This document shows, piece by piece, positions 26,292 to 33,747 of a stretch of 57,309 bases of DNA (positions are counted from its first letter, which is position 1; every line of letters starts with the position of its first letter). Below the pieces are notes generated by a model that saw only the letters and a program-made list of their open reading frames with translations, was not told where the DNA came from and searched no databases. Both the position numbers and the translations under genes were made by a program. The stretch is taken from assembly GCF_000212855.1 (NCBI RefSeq), contig NZ_GL890993.1, forward strand, positions 1,530,439-1,587,747, read 5' to 3'. The DNA comes from Streptococcus sanguinis SK355 (GTDB lineage: Bacteria; Bacillota; Bacilli; Lactobacillales; Streptococcaceae).

Positions 26292-27689
26292 ATGAAAAGA
26301 CAAAATAACAAGAAACACGGCAAGAAAACACTCATCATTCTCAGCTTGCTAGGTTTAGCTTTTGTTGCTGCTCTATTTCTGGGTGCTGTAAAAATTTACG
26401 CTATTTTCCAAGAAAAGGAATTGCAAGAGAAGGTTAGTGTGCTGATTGCCCAAGAAGAGACCTTGCACGCTGAAAATACTGAAAAGCAGAGCAAGATGAT
26501 TGGCAGCCACTATGTGGAGTCCTTCTATCCTCTACTAGATGGTCAGGTCATGGCAAGCGTCAAGGAGCAGATGGACGCAGATAGCCAGACGATTAAGGAT
26601 AATCAGAAGAAGGGCGATAAGATTGAGGAATTGACCTTCTACTATGCTGAGGAAAAAGAAACGAGCCTGAAGGATGTTAAAGAAGTGCTGGTGCATCGCA
26701 AGGACTATCATGTCAAAGAGATGAAAATCAGCAAAGGAGAAGAGCGGGAGATTGCTGACAGCTACCTCGGTGCAGACGGCAGCCCTTTCACTCTGGATAA
26801 GCTCTTTCAGGATCCTGATGCAGCTAAGGAAATCTTCATCAACGAAATTTCCAGCCAGCTGACCTTTAGGCAGGCCGATGAGGCGGTGCAGACGGAAATT
26901 CTCAATAACCTTAATGGAACGGAGTTGGGTCAATGGTCTTTCCGCTATGAGTACAGCCATTTTTCTATTAAATTGAGCAAGGAAGTGCAAGGCTTAACCA
27001 GCATTGACGTTCCTTTATCTAGCTTTTATGACCAGATCAATGCGGACTATCTGACCGGCGATGACTTGGCAGCTTATCAGAGTTTTGAGGCTAAGAAGCA
27101 TGTGAAGATGGTTGCTCTGACCTTTGATGACGGTCCAGATCCTAAGACAACACCGCAGGCTCTGGATATCCTCAAGAAATATGATGCCAAGGCGACCTTC
27201 TTTATGGTTGGGCAAAACATTGCTGGTAATGAAGCGATTGTCAAGCGCGTGCACAATGAAGGTCATCAGATTGGGATTCATACATGGGACCATCCGGTCT
27301 TAACCAAACTTCCTCTGGAGACAGCCCAAAAAGAAATCCTTGATACCCAGACCGCTATTAACAATGTCATAGGCATCAAGCCAACGATTACGCGGCCTCC
27401 TTATGGAGCTATTAATGCTACAATCCAAAATTCGGTTGACCAGTCCTTTATCATGTGGAATGTAGATAGTCTAGACTGGAAGACACGCAATACTAAGGCC
27501 ATTATGCAAGAGATTGCTAAAACCCAGCCAGGCTCGATTATTCTCATGCATGATATTCACCAGACCAGCATTGACGCTCTGCCAAGTGTCCTCGAGTATC
27601 TGAAGAATAACGGCTATACTTTGGTAACGGTCGATGAGCTGCTGGAAGGTCAGCTAGAGCCCCATCGTATCTATTATGGTAGAGACTAA
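26292..27689 (+). CDS. pgdA: Peptidoglycan N-acetylglucosamine deacetylase (PgdA-like)
   Basis: A 465-residue membrane-anchored polysaccharide deacetylase. A cytoplasmic Lys/Asn-rich start is followed by one membrane helix (about residues 14-36), a middle PdaC/DUF3298-like region, and the NodB-type catalytic domain from about residue 270: LTFDDGPDP (catalytic Asp and metal Asp), HTWDHP (metal His pair), RPPYGA, and a late LMHDIH. It removes acetyl groups from cell-wall GlcNAc, giving lysozyme resistance. It ends at a terminator shared with the convergent helicase gene. Confidence 0.93.
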   Translation: MKRQNNKKHGKKTLIILSLLGLAFVAALFLGAVKIYAIFQEKELQEKVSVLIAQEETLHAENTEKQSKMIGSHYVESFYPLLDGQVMASVKEQMDADSQTIKDNQKKGDKIEELTFYYAEEKETSLKDVKEVLVHRKDYHVKEMKISKGEEREIADSYLGADGSPFTLDKLFQDPDAAKEIFINEISSQLTFRQADEAVQTEILNNLNGTELGQWSFRYEYSHFSIKLSKEVQGLTSIDVPLSSFYDQINADYLTGDDLAAYQSFEAKKHVKMVALTFDDGPDPKTTPQALDILKKYDAKATFFMVGQNIAGNEAIVKRVHNEGHQIGIHTWDHPVLTKLPLETAQKEILDTQTAINNVIGIKPTITRPPYGAINATIQNSVDQSFIMWNVDSLDWKTRNTKAIMQEIAKTQPGSIILMHDIHQTSIDALPSVLEYLKNNGYTLVTVDELLEGQLEPHRIYYGRD

Positions 27690-27736
27690 GACGGTCCTTG
27701 GGTTTAGCTTTTTGAAATTCTTGTTGCTAATAAGTA

Positions 27737-27773
27737 AAAAAGCTTTGGAAATCTAATGTTTCCAAAGCTTTTT
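27737..27773. terminator. Bidirectional terminator between pgdA and the helicase gene
   Basis: A perfect 15-bp stem (27737-27751 with 27759-27773) with A-runs and T-runs on either side, so it works for both converging genes. Confidence 0.93.
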
Positions 27774-27776
27774 AGT

Positions 27777-28868
27777 TTAACTTGTTACATAAAGTTCTTG
27801 ATTTTTTAATACAATTTCACCAACGGGGGCGTATTTTTTTAATGTCTTCAGTTCTTCTGGATGGCTGATGAAGGTGATGACATAGCCCTCCTTGCCCATA
27901 CGGCCGGTTCGCCCAGAGCGATGGGTATAGGTTTCTAAATCTCGCGGAAGCTCATAGTTGATGACACATTCCAGCGAGTCAATATCAATGCCGCGAGCAA
28001 CCAAGTCGGTTGCCAGCAAGAGAGTAATCTGGTGTTCTTTGAACTTGTCCAGAATCACCTTCCGGAACTTAACATTGACATCGCTGGCTAGAGAAACTGC
28101 GTTGGCTTCACGATACTGGAGCTTTTCCTCGGCGCTTCCTAGGTCTGACAGAGCGTTGAAAAAGACCAGTCCACGGAAATCTTCTACATTGGATAACTTG
28201 CGCAGCAACTCCACCTTATCACGTTTTTCAACTTGCATGTAAAAATGCTGGATGTTGTCCAAAACTTGGTCTTCAATGCTGATTTCTAGAGTGTTTTCAG
28301 CAATCTTATTGTGGTCGAACTTAGCGGTGGCACTCATATATACCAGCTGGTGGTCACGAGGCGCATAGTGGGTGATTTTATCTACAAAGTGATACTGAGA
28401 ATCACTGAGCAGCTGGTCAAACTCATCCAAAATGATGGTTTCGACATTCATCATCTTGATTTTCTTGAGCTTGACCAACTCGAAAATTCGCCCAGGCGTT
28501 CCGATGATAATCTCCGGACCTTTCTTAAGGCGCTCAATCTGTCGCTTCTGGCTGGAACCGGAGAGCAGGATCTGGGCTGTCAGTCCTAAAGGCTCCGCCC
28601 AAGTCTTGCATACCTCAAAAATTTGTCCAGCCAACTCAGTATTAGGAGCTAAAATCAAGAGCTGTTGTGCTTTTCTAGGTGTCAGCTTGAGCAGACTGGG
28701 AAAGAGATAGGCCAGAGTTTTGCCAGTACCAGTCGGACTAATTCCCAGCACCGTATCGCCTGCAGAAATAGGCTCAAACATCTTCTCCTGAATAGTTGTC
28801 AAATTTTCAAATCCTAGCTGAGCCAGCTGATTTTGCCAACTCGGGGGAAATAGTTCCTTAATCATCAT
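27777..28868 (-). CDS. DEAD-box RNA helicase with DEFD motif
   Basis: A 363-residue ATP-dependent RNA helicase core. Motif I is SPTGTGKT, motif II is ILDEFD (the usual DEAD reads DEFD), motif III is MSATAKF, and motif VI is HRSGRTGRMG. The Q-motif region FENLTTIQEKMF precedes. There is no long C-terminal extension. The start is ATG 28868 or 28865, overlapping the upstream oxidoreductase stop by about 10 nt; the open frame extending to 28937 is spurious. Likely role is mRNA turnover or cold adaptation (inference). Confidence 0.9.
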   Translation of the reverse strand: MMIKELFPPSWQNQLAQLGFENLTTIQEKMFEPISAGDTVLGISPTGTGKTLAYLFPSLLKLTPRKAQQLLILAPNTELAGQIFEVCKTWAEPLGLTAQILLSGSSQKRQIERLKKGPEIIIGTPGRIFELVKLKKIKMMNVETIILDEFDQLLSDSQYHFVDKITHYAPRDHQLVYMSATAKFDHNKIAENTLEISIEDQVLDNIQHFYMQVEKRDKVELLRKLSNVEDFRGLVFFNALSDLGSAEEKLQYREANAVSLASDVNVKFRKVILDKFKEHQITLLLATDLVARGIDIDSLECVINYELPRDLETYTHRSGRTGRMGKEGYVITFISHPEELKTLKKYAPVGEIVLKNQELYVTS

Positions 28869-29838
28869 CAACCTCAAATCTAATGCCAGCGTCCTTGCGC
28901 ATGGCAAATAAGCTTTCGTGAACAGCCGTAGCCGCATTCAACCATTTCTCATAAGCCGCATCCTGTCCGCCCTTGAGCACTCGCGCAAAAGCTTGAGCTT
29001 CTTCCAGCATGGTGTGTGAAGCACGCTTGATAGGCAGCACCTCCTCTTGACCATCCAGACATTGGAAAATAGCAGAGCTGATAAATTCAATCCCGTCTAA
29101 AGTCAGAGTTCCTTGATCCGTGTATATTTCCGCAGGCAGATTGCTGTTTATATTTTTACCGGCCTGAATCTGAACTTGAAAGTCTGGATAGATGAGACAG
29201 CCGGCTCCATTTAAATCAATCGTATTGGCTAGCTGCTGGGCGCTGTAGCGAGCGAAGCGCGGATGGCCGAAAAGTCTGATAGCCGCATAGACTGTATAGA
29301 CACCTAAGTCCATCAAAGCGCCGCCAGAAAATTTAGCTGAGAAAACATTGGGTTGCTCTCCTGCAAGTAGAGCCTGCATTTTAGAAGAATACTTGGCATA
29401 GGTGAAGTTGGCTCCCAAGACGGTCTTGTCCTTGAGAAAATCACTGATTGTATCAAAGGCCTGCTCATGATAGTTGCGGGCAGCTTCAAAGAGATAGACT
29501 TGATGCTCGTCCGCCAGCTTGACCAATTCCCGCCATTCTTTGGGACGAGAAACCGCTGGCTTTTCGACAATGACGTGTTTACGAGCCAGAATAGCTACCT
29601 TGGCATGATTGAAGTGCAAACTGTTGGGGCTAGCAATGTAGACGACATCGATATCAGACGACAGAAAGTCCAGCATTTCAGTATAGACGGCTGTATTTTC
29701 ATAGTTTTGCACAAAGCGCTCAGCAGAAGCCAGAGTCCGAGAGTAGACTGCTGCCAGCTGATAGTCGCCTGTTGAGTGAGCGGCCTTGATGAACTCATGA
29801 GAAATAGAACCTGTTCCGATGATTCCAAGTTTGAACAT
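28858..29838 (-). CDS. Gfo/Idh/MocA-family oxidoreductase
   Basis: A 326-residue NAD(P)-dependent oxidoreductase. The Rossmann motif is GIIGTGSIS at residues 4-12; EKPAVSRP is the conserved EKP motif. GGALMDLGVY is typical of the C-terminal domain. The substrate (sugar or inositol derivative) is unknown. ATG at 29838 with AAGGAGG on the minus strand; the open frame begins 10 codons earlier. It forms a two-gene unit with the helicase. Confidence 0.9.
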   Translation of the reverse strand: MFKLGIIGTGSISHEFIKAAHSTGDYQLAAVYSRTLASAERFVQNYENTAVYTEMLDFLSSDIDVVYIASPNSLHFNHAKVAILARKHVIVEKPAVSRPKEWRELVKLADEHQVYLFEAARNYHEQAFDTISDFLKDKTVLGANFTYAKYSSKMQALLAGEQPNVFSAKFSGGALMDLGVYTVYAAIRLFGHPRFARYSAQQLANTIDLNGAGCLIYPDFQVQIQAGKNINSNLPAEIYTDQGTLTLDGIEFISSAIFQCLDGQEEVLPIKRASHTMLEEAQAFARVLKGGQDAAYEKWLNAATAVHESLFAMRKDAGIRFEVDDD

Positions 29839-29948
29839 AAAAACCTCCTTTTTTCTATTTTTAAGCATGTACTTTTTTTTATTTTAGCTCTTTCATTATA
29901 ACATGAATTGCGGTAAAATAGATAAGATAACAAGAGATGGAGCTTATA

Positions 29949-30584
29949 ATGCAAAATAGACCTATTATTATTGGTGTGACTGGTGGTTCCGGAGGCGGAA
30001 AGACCAGTGTTTCTCGAGCAATTTTGGCTAATTTTCCAAACGAAAAAATTGCCATGATTGAGCATGACTCCTACTATAAGGATCAGACGCATCTGACTTT
30101 TGAGGAGCGGGTTAAGACCAACTATGATCATCCTTTTGCCTTTGACACGGACCTGATGATTGAGCAAATCAAGGAGCTCTTGGCTGGTCGGCCTGTGGAT
30201 ATTCCTACTTATGACTATACGGAGCATACCCGCAGCAAAAAAACCTATCGTCAGGAGCCTCAGGATGTGTTCATAGTTGAGGGGATTTTGGTCTTAGAAG
30301 ATCAGCGCCTGCGGGATTTGATGGATATTAAAATCTTTGTGGACACAGATGACGATGTTCGGATTATTCGTCGGATTAAGCGAGACATGGAAGAGCGTGG
30401 ACGCAGTTTGGATAGCGTTATTGAGCAGTATTTGGGAGTCGTAAAGCCTATGTACCATCAGTTCATCGAGCCGACCAAGCGCTATGCGGATGTTATCATT
30501 CCAGAGGGAGCTTCTAACAAGGTGGCTATTGACCTGATTACGACCAAGATTGAAAAAATCCTTAAGGAAGCCAGAGAAGGCTAG
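29949..30584 (+). CDS. udk: Uridine kinase
   Basis: A 211-residue P-loop kinase phosphorylating uridine and cytidine. Walker A is [12 protein letters not shown] at residues 8-19; the substrate region is HDSYYKD, then YDHPFAFD and [13 protein letters not shown] chose ATG 29949, preceded by GGAG; the ATG at 29937 is also in frame. The gene is divergent from the oxidoreductase at 29838. Confidence 0.95.
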   Translation: MQNRPIIIGVTGGSGGGKTSVSRAILANFPNEKIAMIEHDSYYKDQTHLTFEERVKTNYDHPFAFDTDLMIEQIKELLAGRPVDIPTYDYTEHTRSKKTYRQEPQDVFIVEGILVLEDQRLRDLMDIKIFVDTDDDVRIIRRIKRDMEERGRSLDSVIEQYLGVVKPMYHQFIEPTKRYADVIIPEGASNKVAIDLITTKIEKILKEAREG

Positions 30585-30681
30585 GACACGTAGCTTTCTG
30601 CTCCGTCATTTGAGGAAATAAATAGCTGTCAATTTGGCGAATCGCAGTAGCTGCAAGATTTTTGAAATGTAATCTAGCAAG

Positions 30682-30730
30682 GGGAAGTGGACGGACTGAA
30701 ATCTATGATTTTCGGAGTCTGGTCACTCCC
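30682..30730 (+). repeat. Long imperfect inverted repeat
   Basis: The arms (about 30682-30702 and 30707-30730) begin GGGAAGTGGACGGACT and end AGTCTGGTCACTCCC and form a long hairpin with a few mismatches, followed by TTATTTTG. It may be a degraded miniature repeat of streptococcal genomes, or a weak terminator of udk. Confidence 0.45.
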
Positions 30731-30748
30731 TTATTTTGTAGGTGGTTT

Positions 30749-31417
30749 ATGAAACAATTTGTAAAAAGAGAGTTTCACTCTCGTTCAAAATTTTTTGCCT
30801 GCCTCTTGACCTTTTGTGCAGGATTTATCGACGCCTATACCTTCATTGAGAGGGGTAGTACCTTGGTGGCAGGTCAGACGGGAAACGTCGTTTTTCTTTC
30901 GGTCGAGCTTATCAATCAGGAAACCAGCGGAATCGAAGTGAAATTGGCAACTATGTTGGCTTTTATGCTGGGGATTTTTCTGATGACTGTTTTTCAGCAT
31001 CATTTTGAGCATTCTTGGCGCAGGCTGTCCAGTGTTTTTCCTTTGATATTGACGACAGCTGTCGCTGGATTTTTACCAGCAAATGTGCCTCGTCTCTATA
31101 TCGTACCACCACTAGCTTTCTGCATGGGCCTAGTTGCGACGGCTTTTGGCGAGGTGGATGGCATTGTCTATAACAACTCTTTTATGACGGGGAATATCAA
31201 GAAAACTATGGTAGCTTTTGGCAACTATGCTCGAAACAAGAAAGGGAAAGATTTGAAAGAAGGCCTTTTCTTTGTAGCCCTATTAGCAAGCTTTGTAGTC
31301 GGAGCCATCATCTCTACCTATCTGATTCAATTTTACCTCTTGAAGACCATCTGGCTTGTTTCGTTGATTTTAACAGCCTTTCTCCTTTTCCGAGGTGTTC
31401 AGTACGTGAGGAGATGA
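30749..31417 (+). CDS. DUF1275 (YoaK-type) membrane protein
   Basis: A 222-residue integral membrane protein with about six hydrophobic segments. Conserved DUF1275 stretches are FCAGFIDAYTF, VAGQTGNVVFL and FMTGNIKKTM. Function is unknown, possibly transport. I chose ATG 30749 with TAGGTGG as RBS; the open frame reaches back to 30662 across the inverted repeat, which is unlikely to be coding. Confidence 0.85.
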   Translation: MKQFVKREFHSRSKFFACLLTFCAGFIDAYTFIERGSTLVAGQTGNVVFLSVELINQETSGIEVKLATMLAFMLGIFLMTVFQHHFEHSWRRLSSVFPLILTTAVAGFLPANVPRLYIVPPLAFCMGLVATAFGEVDGIVYNNSFMTGNIKKTMVAFGNYARNKKGKDLKEGLFFVALLASFVVGAIISTYLIQFYLLKTIWLVSLILTAFLLFRGVQYVRR

Positions 31418-31520
31418 AGTGACTTAATAATTAATTATCCAACTAACAGTTAGGTGTTTTTCTTTTGATTGCTTCAGTATTTTTTTATAAAGGTAAGATG
31501 AGATTCTGTCAATCCATTTA

Positions 31521-31529
31521 TGTTATAAT
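31521..31529 (+). promoter_or_regulatory. Extended -10 promoter of B1
   Basis: TGT then TATAAT (31524-31529), 29 nt before the B1 ATG. Confidence 0.55.
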
Positions 31530-31557
31530 AATGTCAGGTTTGAAAGGATGATTTGAA

Positions 31558-31983
31558 ATGAAAAGTAGGAAGAGTGTATTCCTAGTAGTAATTGCTATAC
31601 TGATAATTATAGGGACGATTATGACAGTTCAAAATAAAAGTTTGTTTACAAATAGAACTACACAGGAGAAAAAGAAAGAGCAAGATCCACGTGAAAAACA
31701 GCTGGCTTATCTTAAAAAACATAAGAAGGATATTGAGCAGTATATTAAGTCTTTGAATCCTAAGATAGAAACAGTTCAAATTGATTGGGGACAGACACAA
31801 TGGGATCAGATAGGAAATGCAACCCCTCAAGGTGGAGGTGATATTGTTCAGGTTTATGGAGGCTTTAATAATATAGAAAAATCAAGCTGGAGTGTTATTA
31901 TTAGGATTGAAGATGGAAAAATTCTAATTCATTCTATTGGAATTGGTAGTCCTTTACGTATTGGGGGTGAACTTTTTGAGTAA
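31558..31983 (+). CDS. Membrane-anchored immunity-like protein B1
   Basis: A 141-residue protein. It has a hydrophobic N-terminal anchor (about residues 6-20) without a lipobox, a Lys/Glu-rich linker (TTQEKKKEQDPREKQLAYL), then a small domain containing KIETVQIDWGQT and NATPQGGGD. It is the first of four tandem paralogs (B1-B4), unrelated in sequence to the A1-A3 family. Context (array ahead of a lipase-type T7SS substrate) suggests surface immunity. The stop overlaps a toxin-like stub. RBS is AAAGGATG. Confidence 0.68.
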   Translation: MKSRKSVFLVVIAILIIIGTIMTVQNKSLFTNRTTQEKKKEQDPREKQLAYLKKHKKDIEQYIKSLNPKIETVQIDWGQTQWDQIGNATPQGGGDIVQVYGGFNNIEKSSWSVIIRIEDGKILIHSIGIGSPLRIGGELFE

Positions 31984-32035
31984 TAGCAATTTAAAAACTT
32001 TGATAAATTCTATGCTAATTTGGCTTAGTCCGTAA
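31976..32035 (+). pseudogene. Toxin 5' stub after B1
   Basis: TTG overlaps the B1 end and reads MSNSNLKT, as in the toxin at 33740. A 1-nt deletion in the following CCTTT (here CTTT) shifts the frame, and a TAA closes it. DNA similarity to the toxin start runs for about 55 nt. Confidence 0.7.
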
Positions 32036-32051
32036 ATTTCGTATTTTACAG

Positions 32052-32094
32052 AATACTTTTTATAAGTATTTTTTTAATGCATTCATGATATAAT
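32052..32094 (+). promoter_or_regulatory. Terminator plus extended -10 promoter between B1 and B2
   Basis: AATACTT (32052-32058) pairs with AAGTATT (32064-32070), followed by a T-run. TGA then TATAAT (32089-32094) comes 14 nt later. The same cassette follows B2 and B3. Confidence 0.65.
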
Positions 32095-32125
32095 GATAGT
32101 AACTTCTCTTTACTTTGGAGGCCAA

Positions 32126-32566
32126 ATGATGAAAAAAAGCAAAATAGCTATTCTATCAATTGTAAGCCTAACCGCTACTATAGTCATTGGAGGGACGATT
32201 ATAACAGTTCAAAATAAAAATTTGTTTACAAATAGAACTACACAGGAGAAAAAGAAAGAGCAAGATCCACGTGAAAAGCAGTTGGCTTATTTGAAAGAGC
32301 ATGAAGAAGAGATTAAGGAGTTTGTAAAATCTCAAAATTCAAAGATAGAATCGGTCCAGATTGATTGGAATCAAACGCGCTGGGAAGATATTGGAAATGG
32401 AACCCCACAAGGCGGAGGGGAAGTTGTGAGTATATTTGGTGAATTTAATAATTTAAAAGATTCAGACTGGAATGTCCTTATAGAAATCAAAGATGGAAAA
32501 GTTGATTTGGAAAGCATGGGTATCAGCAATGGTATAAGATTAGGAGGTGATCTTTTTGAGCAATAG
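32126..32566 (+). CDS. Membrane-anchored immunity-like protein B2
   Basis: A 146-residue paralog of B1 and B4, with start MMKKSKIA, anchor, KKKEQDPREKQLAYL linker and the domain IESVQIDWNQT, GNGTPQGGGEV. It ends GGDLFEQ, one residue longer than B1/B4 because TAA became CAA TAG. RBS TTGGAGG is before ATG 32126; the frame open from 32093 lies upstream of the RBS. It has its own promoter and is followed by a toxin stub. Confidence 0.68.
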   Translation: MMKKSKIAILSIVSLTATIVIGGTIITVQNKNLFTNRTTQEKKKEQDPREKQLAYLKEHEEEIKEFVKSQNSKIESVQIDWNQTRWEDIGNGTPQGGGEVVSIFGEFNNLKDSDWNVLIEIKDGKVDLESMGISNGIRLGGDLFEQ

Positions 32567-32624
32567 TGATTTAAAAAACTTTGATAATCTCTATGCAGAT
32601 TTAGCGCAGTCAGCCAATTTCTAA
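32556..32624 (+). pseudogene. Toxin 5' stub after B2 (22 codons)
   Basis: TTG start overlapping the B2 end. It reads MSNSDLKNFDNLYADLAQSANF then TAA. The true toxin starts MSNSNLKTFDNFYADLAQSA. It is in frame for all 22 codons, so a short peptide may be made. Confidence 0.75.
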
Positions 32625-32633
32625 TTTAACTAG

Positions 32634-32676
32634 AATACTTTTCAAAAGTATTTTTTTAATGCATTCATGATATAAT
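32634..32676 (+). promoter_or_regulatory. Terminator plus extended -10 promoter between B2 and B3
   Basis: AATACTT (32634-32640) and AAGTATT (32646-32652) with a T-run, then TGA TATAAT ending at 32676. Confidence 0.65.
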
Positions 32677-32707
32677 AATAGTAACTTCTCTTTACCTAGG
32701 AGGACAA

Positions 32708-33166
32708 ATGATGAAAAAAAGCAAAATAGCTACTTTATCAATTGTAGTGATAACCGCTACTCTAGTTATTGGAGGGACAATCATGACAGTTCAAAATAAA
32801 AATTTGTTTACAGACGGAACTAAGCAGGAGAAAAAGAAAGAGCAAGATCCACAAGAGAAACAGCTAGCTTATCTTAAAAAGCATGAAGAAGAGTTGGCTG
32901 ACTTTGTTAAAGCTTTGAATCCTAAAGTTGAAAGTGTTCAATTTGATTGGGACAGTATGAAAGTTGAAGACATAGGGAACGGCACCCCACAAGTCGTTGG
33001 ATATATTTTAACTTTGAACGGTAGAATAAATAATAACAAAGACACTGAATTTACATTAGGAATCCCCTTAAACCACGATTCAAATGAAGTTCCTGAGAAG
33101 CTGGTTATTTATGAAATGCAGCCGATAAGAATCTTGGAAGGGAATGTGTGGGATATTTATGAGTAA
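32708..33166 (+). CDS. Membrane-anchored immunity-like protein B3 (divergent C-terminus)
   Basis: A 152-residue protein. The first about 95 residues match B2 and B4 (MMKKSKIAT, KKKEQDPQEKQLAYLKKHEEE, GNGTPQ), but the rest (VVGYILTLNGRINNNKDTEF, then PIRILEGNVWDIYE) is different, lacking the GGGEV and LRVGG parts. Such a mosaic suggests immunity to a different toxin allele. RBS TAGGAGG. Stop overlaps an ATG-started stub. Confidence 0.66.
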   Translation: MMKKSKIATLSIVVITATLVIGGTIMTVQNKNLFTDGTKQEKKKEQDPQEKQLAYLKKHEEELADFVKALNPKVESVQFDWDSMKVEDIGNGTPQVVGYILTLNGRINNNKDTEFTLGIPLNHDSNEVPEKLVIYEMQPIRILEGNVWDIYE

Positions 33167-33272
33167 CAGTAATTTAAAAACCTTTGATAATTTTTATGCA
33201 GATTTAGCACAGTTTGTAAATTTCATATTTTACGGAATACTTTTTAAAAGTATTTTTTTAATGCATTCATGA
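33159..33272 (+). pseudogene. Toxin 5' stub after B3
   Basis: ATG start, MSNSNLKTFDNFYADLAQ as in the toxin, then unrelated codons (FVNFIFYGI...) through the terminator and promoter cassette to a TGA. It is nearly identical to the toxin start for about 55 nt, the best preserved of the three stubs. Confidence 0.75.
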
Positions 33273-33278
33273 TATAAT
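33236..33278 (+). promoter_or_regulatory. Terminator plus extended -10 promoter between B3 and B4
   Basis: AATACTTTT (33236-33244) and AAAAGTATT (33246-33254) form a stem with T-run. TGA TATAAT (33273-33278) is the promoter expected to drive B4, the toxin and both partner genes. Confidence 0.7.
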
Positions 33279-33309
33279 AATAGTAACTTCTCTTTATCTA
33301 GGAGGCCAA

Positions 33310-33747
33310 ATGATGAAAAAAAGCAAAATAGCTACTCTATCAATTGTAGCAATAACCGCTACTCTAGTTATTGGAGGAACAATTATGACACTTCAAAATA
33401 AAAATTTGTTTACACATGGAACTAAGCAGGAGAAAAAGAAAGAGCAAGATCCGCATGAAAAACAGCTTGCTTATCTTAAAAAGCATGAAGAAGAGATTAA
33501 GGAGTTTGTTAAATCTCAAAATTCAAAGATAGAATCTGTTCAGATAGATTGGAATGAAACCATGTGGGAAGAAGTTGGAAATGGAACACCGCAAGGAGGA
33601 GGTGAGGTTGTAATAGTTGGAGGAGGCTTCAATAATATAGAAGGATCGACATGGCAGGTTATGTTTAGAATTAAAAATGAACAAATTGTTTTTGATACTA
33701 TGATGCAAGGAAGCCCATTGCGAGTAGGAGGTAGAATTTTTGAGTAA
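33310..33747 (+). CDS. Membrane-anchored immunity-like protein B4 (probable cognate)
   Basis: A 145-residue protein directly upstream of, and overlapping, the lipase gene by 8 nt (TTGAGTAA). Same build as B2: anchor, charged linker, IESVQIDWNET, GNGTPQGGGEVVIVGGGF and SPLRVGGRIFE. Translational coupling with the toxin makes it the best candidate for the cognate immunity protein. RBS TAGGAGG. No lipobox Cys, so it is anchored by an uncleaved segment, unlike the TilA lipoprotein of S. aureus. Confidence 0.7.
   Translation: MMKKSKIATLSIVAITATLVIGGTIMTLQNKNLFTHGTKQEKKKEQDPHEKQLAYLKKHEEEIKEFVKSQNSKIESVQIDWNETMWEEVGNGTPQGGGEVVIVGGGFNNIEGSTWQVMFRIKNEQIVFDTMMQGSPLRVGGRIFE

Noticed and set aside
26535..26990. 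151-codon minus-strand frame inside pgdA
   Set aside because: It is antisense to a well supported gene and has no start signal.
29595..30227. 210-codon minus-strand frame across the oxidoreductase-udk gap
   Set aside because: It crosses two real genes and a divergent promoter region, with no domain-like sequence.
31558..33747. Repeated blocks of about 550 bp that could suggest a CRISPR or satellite array
   Set aside because: The repeats are whole genes with their own promoters and stubs, not short repeats with unique spacers.
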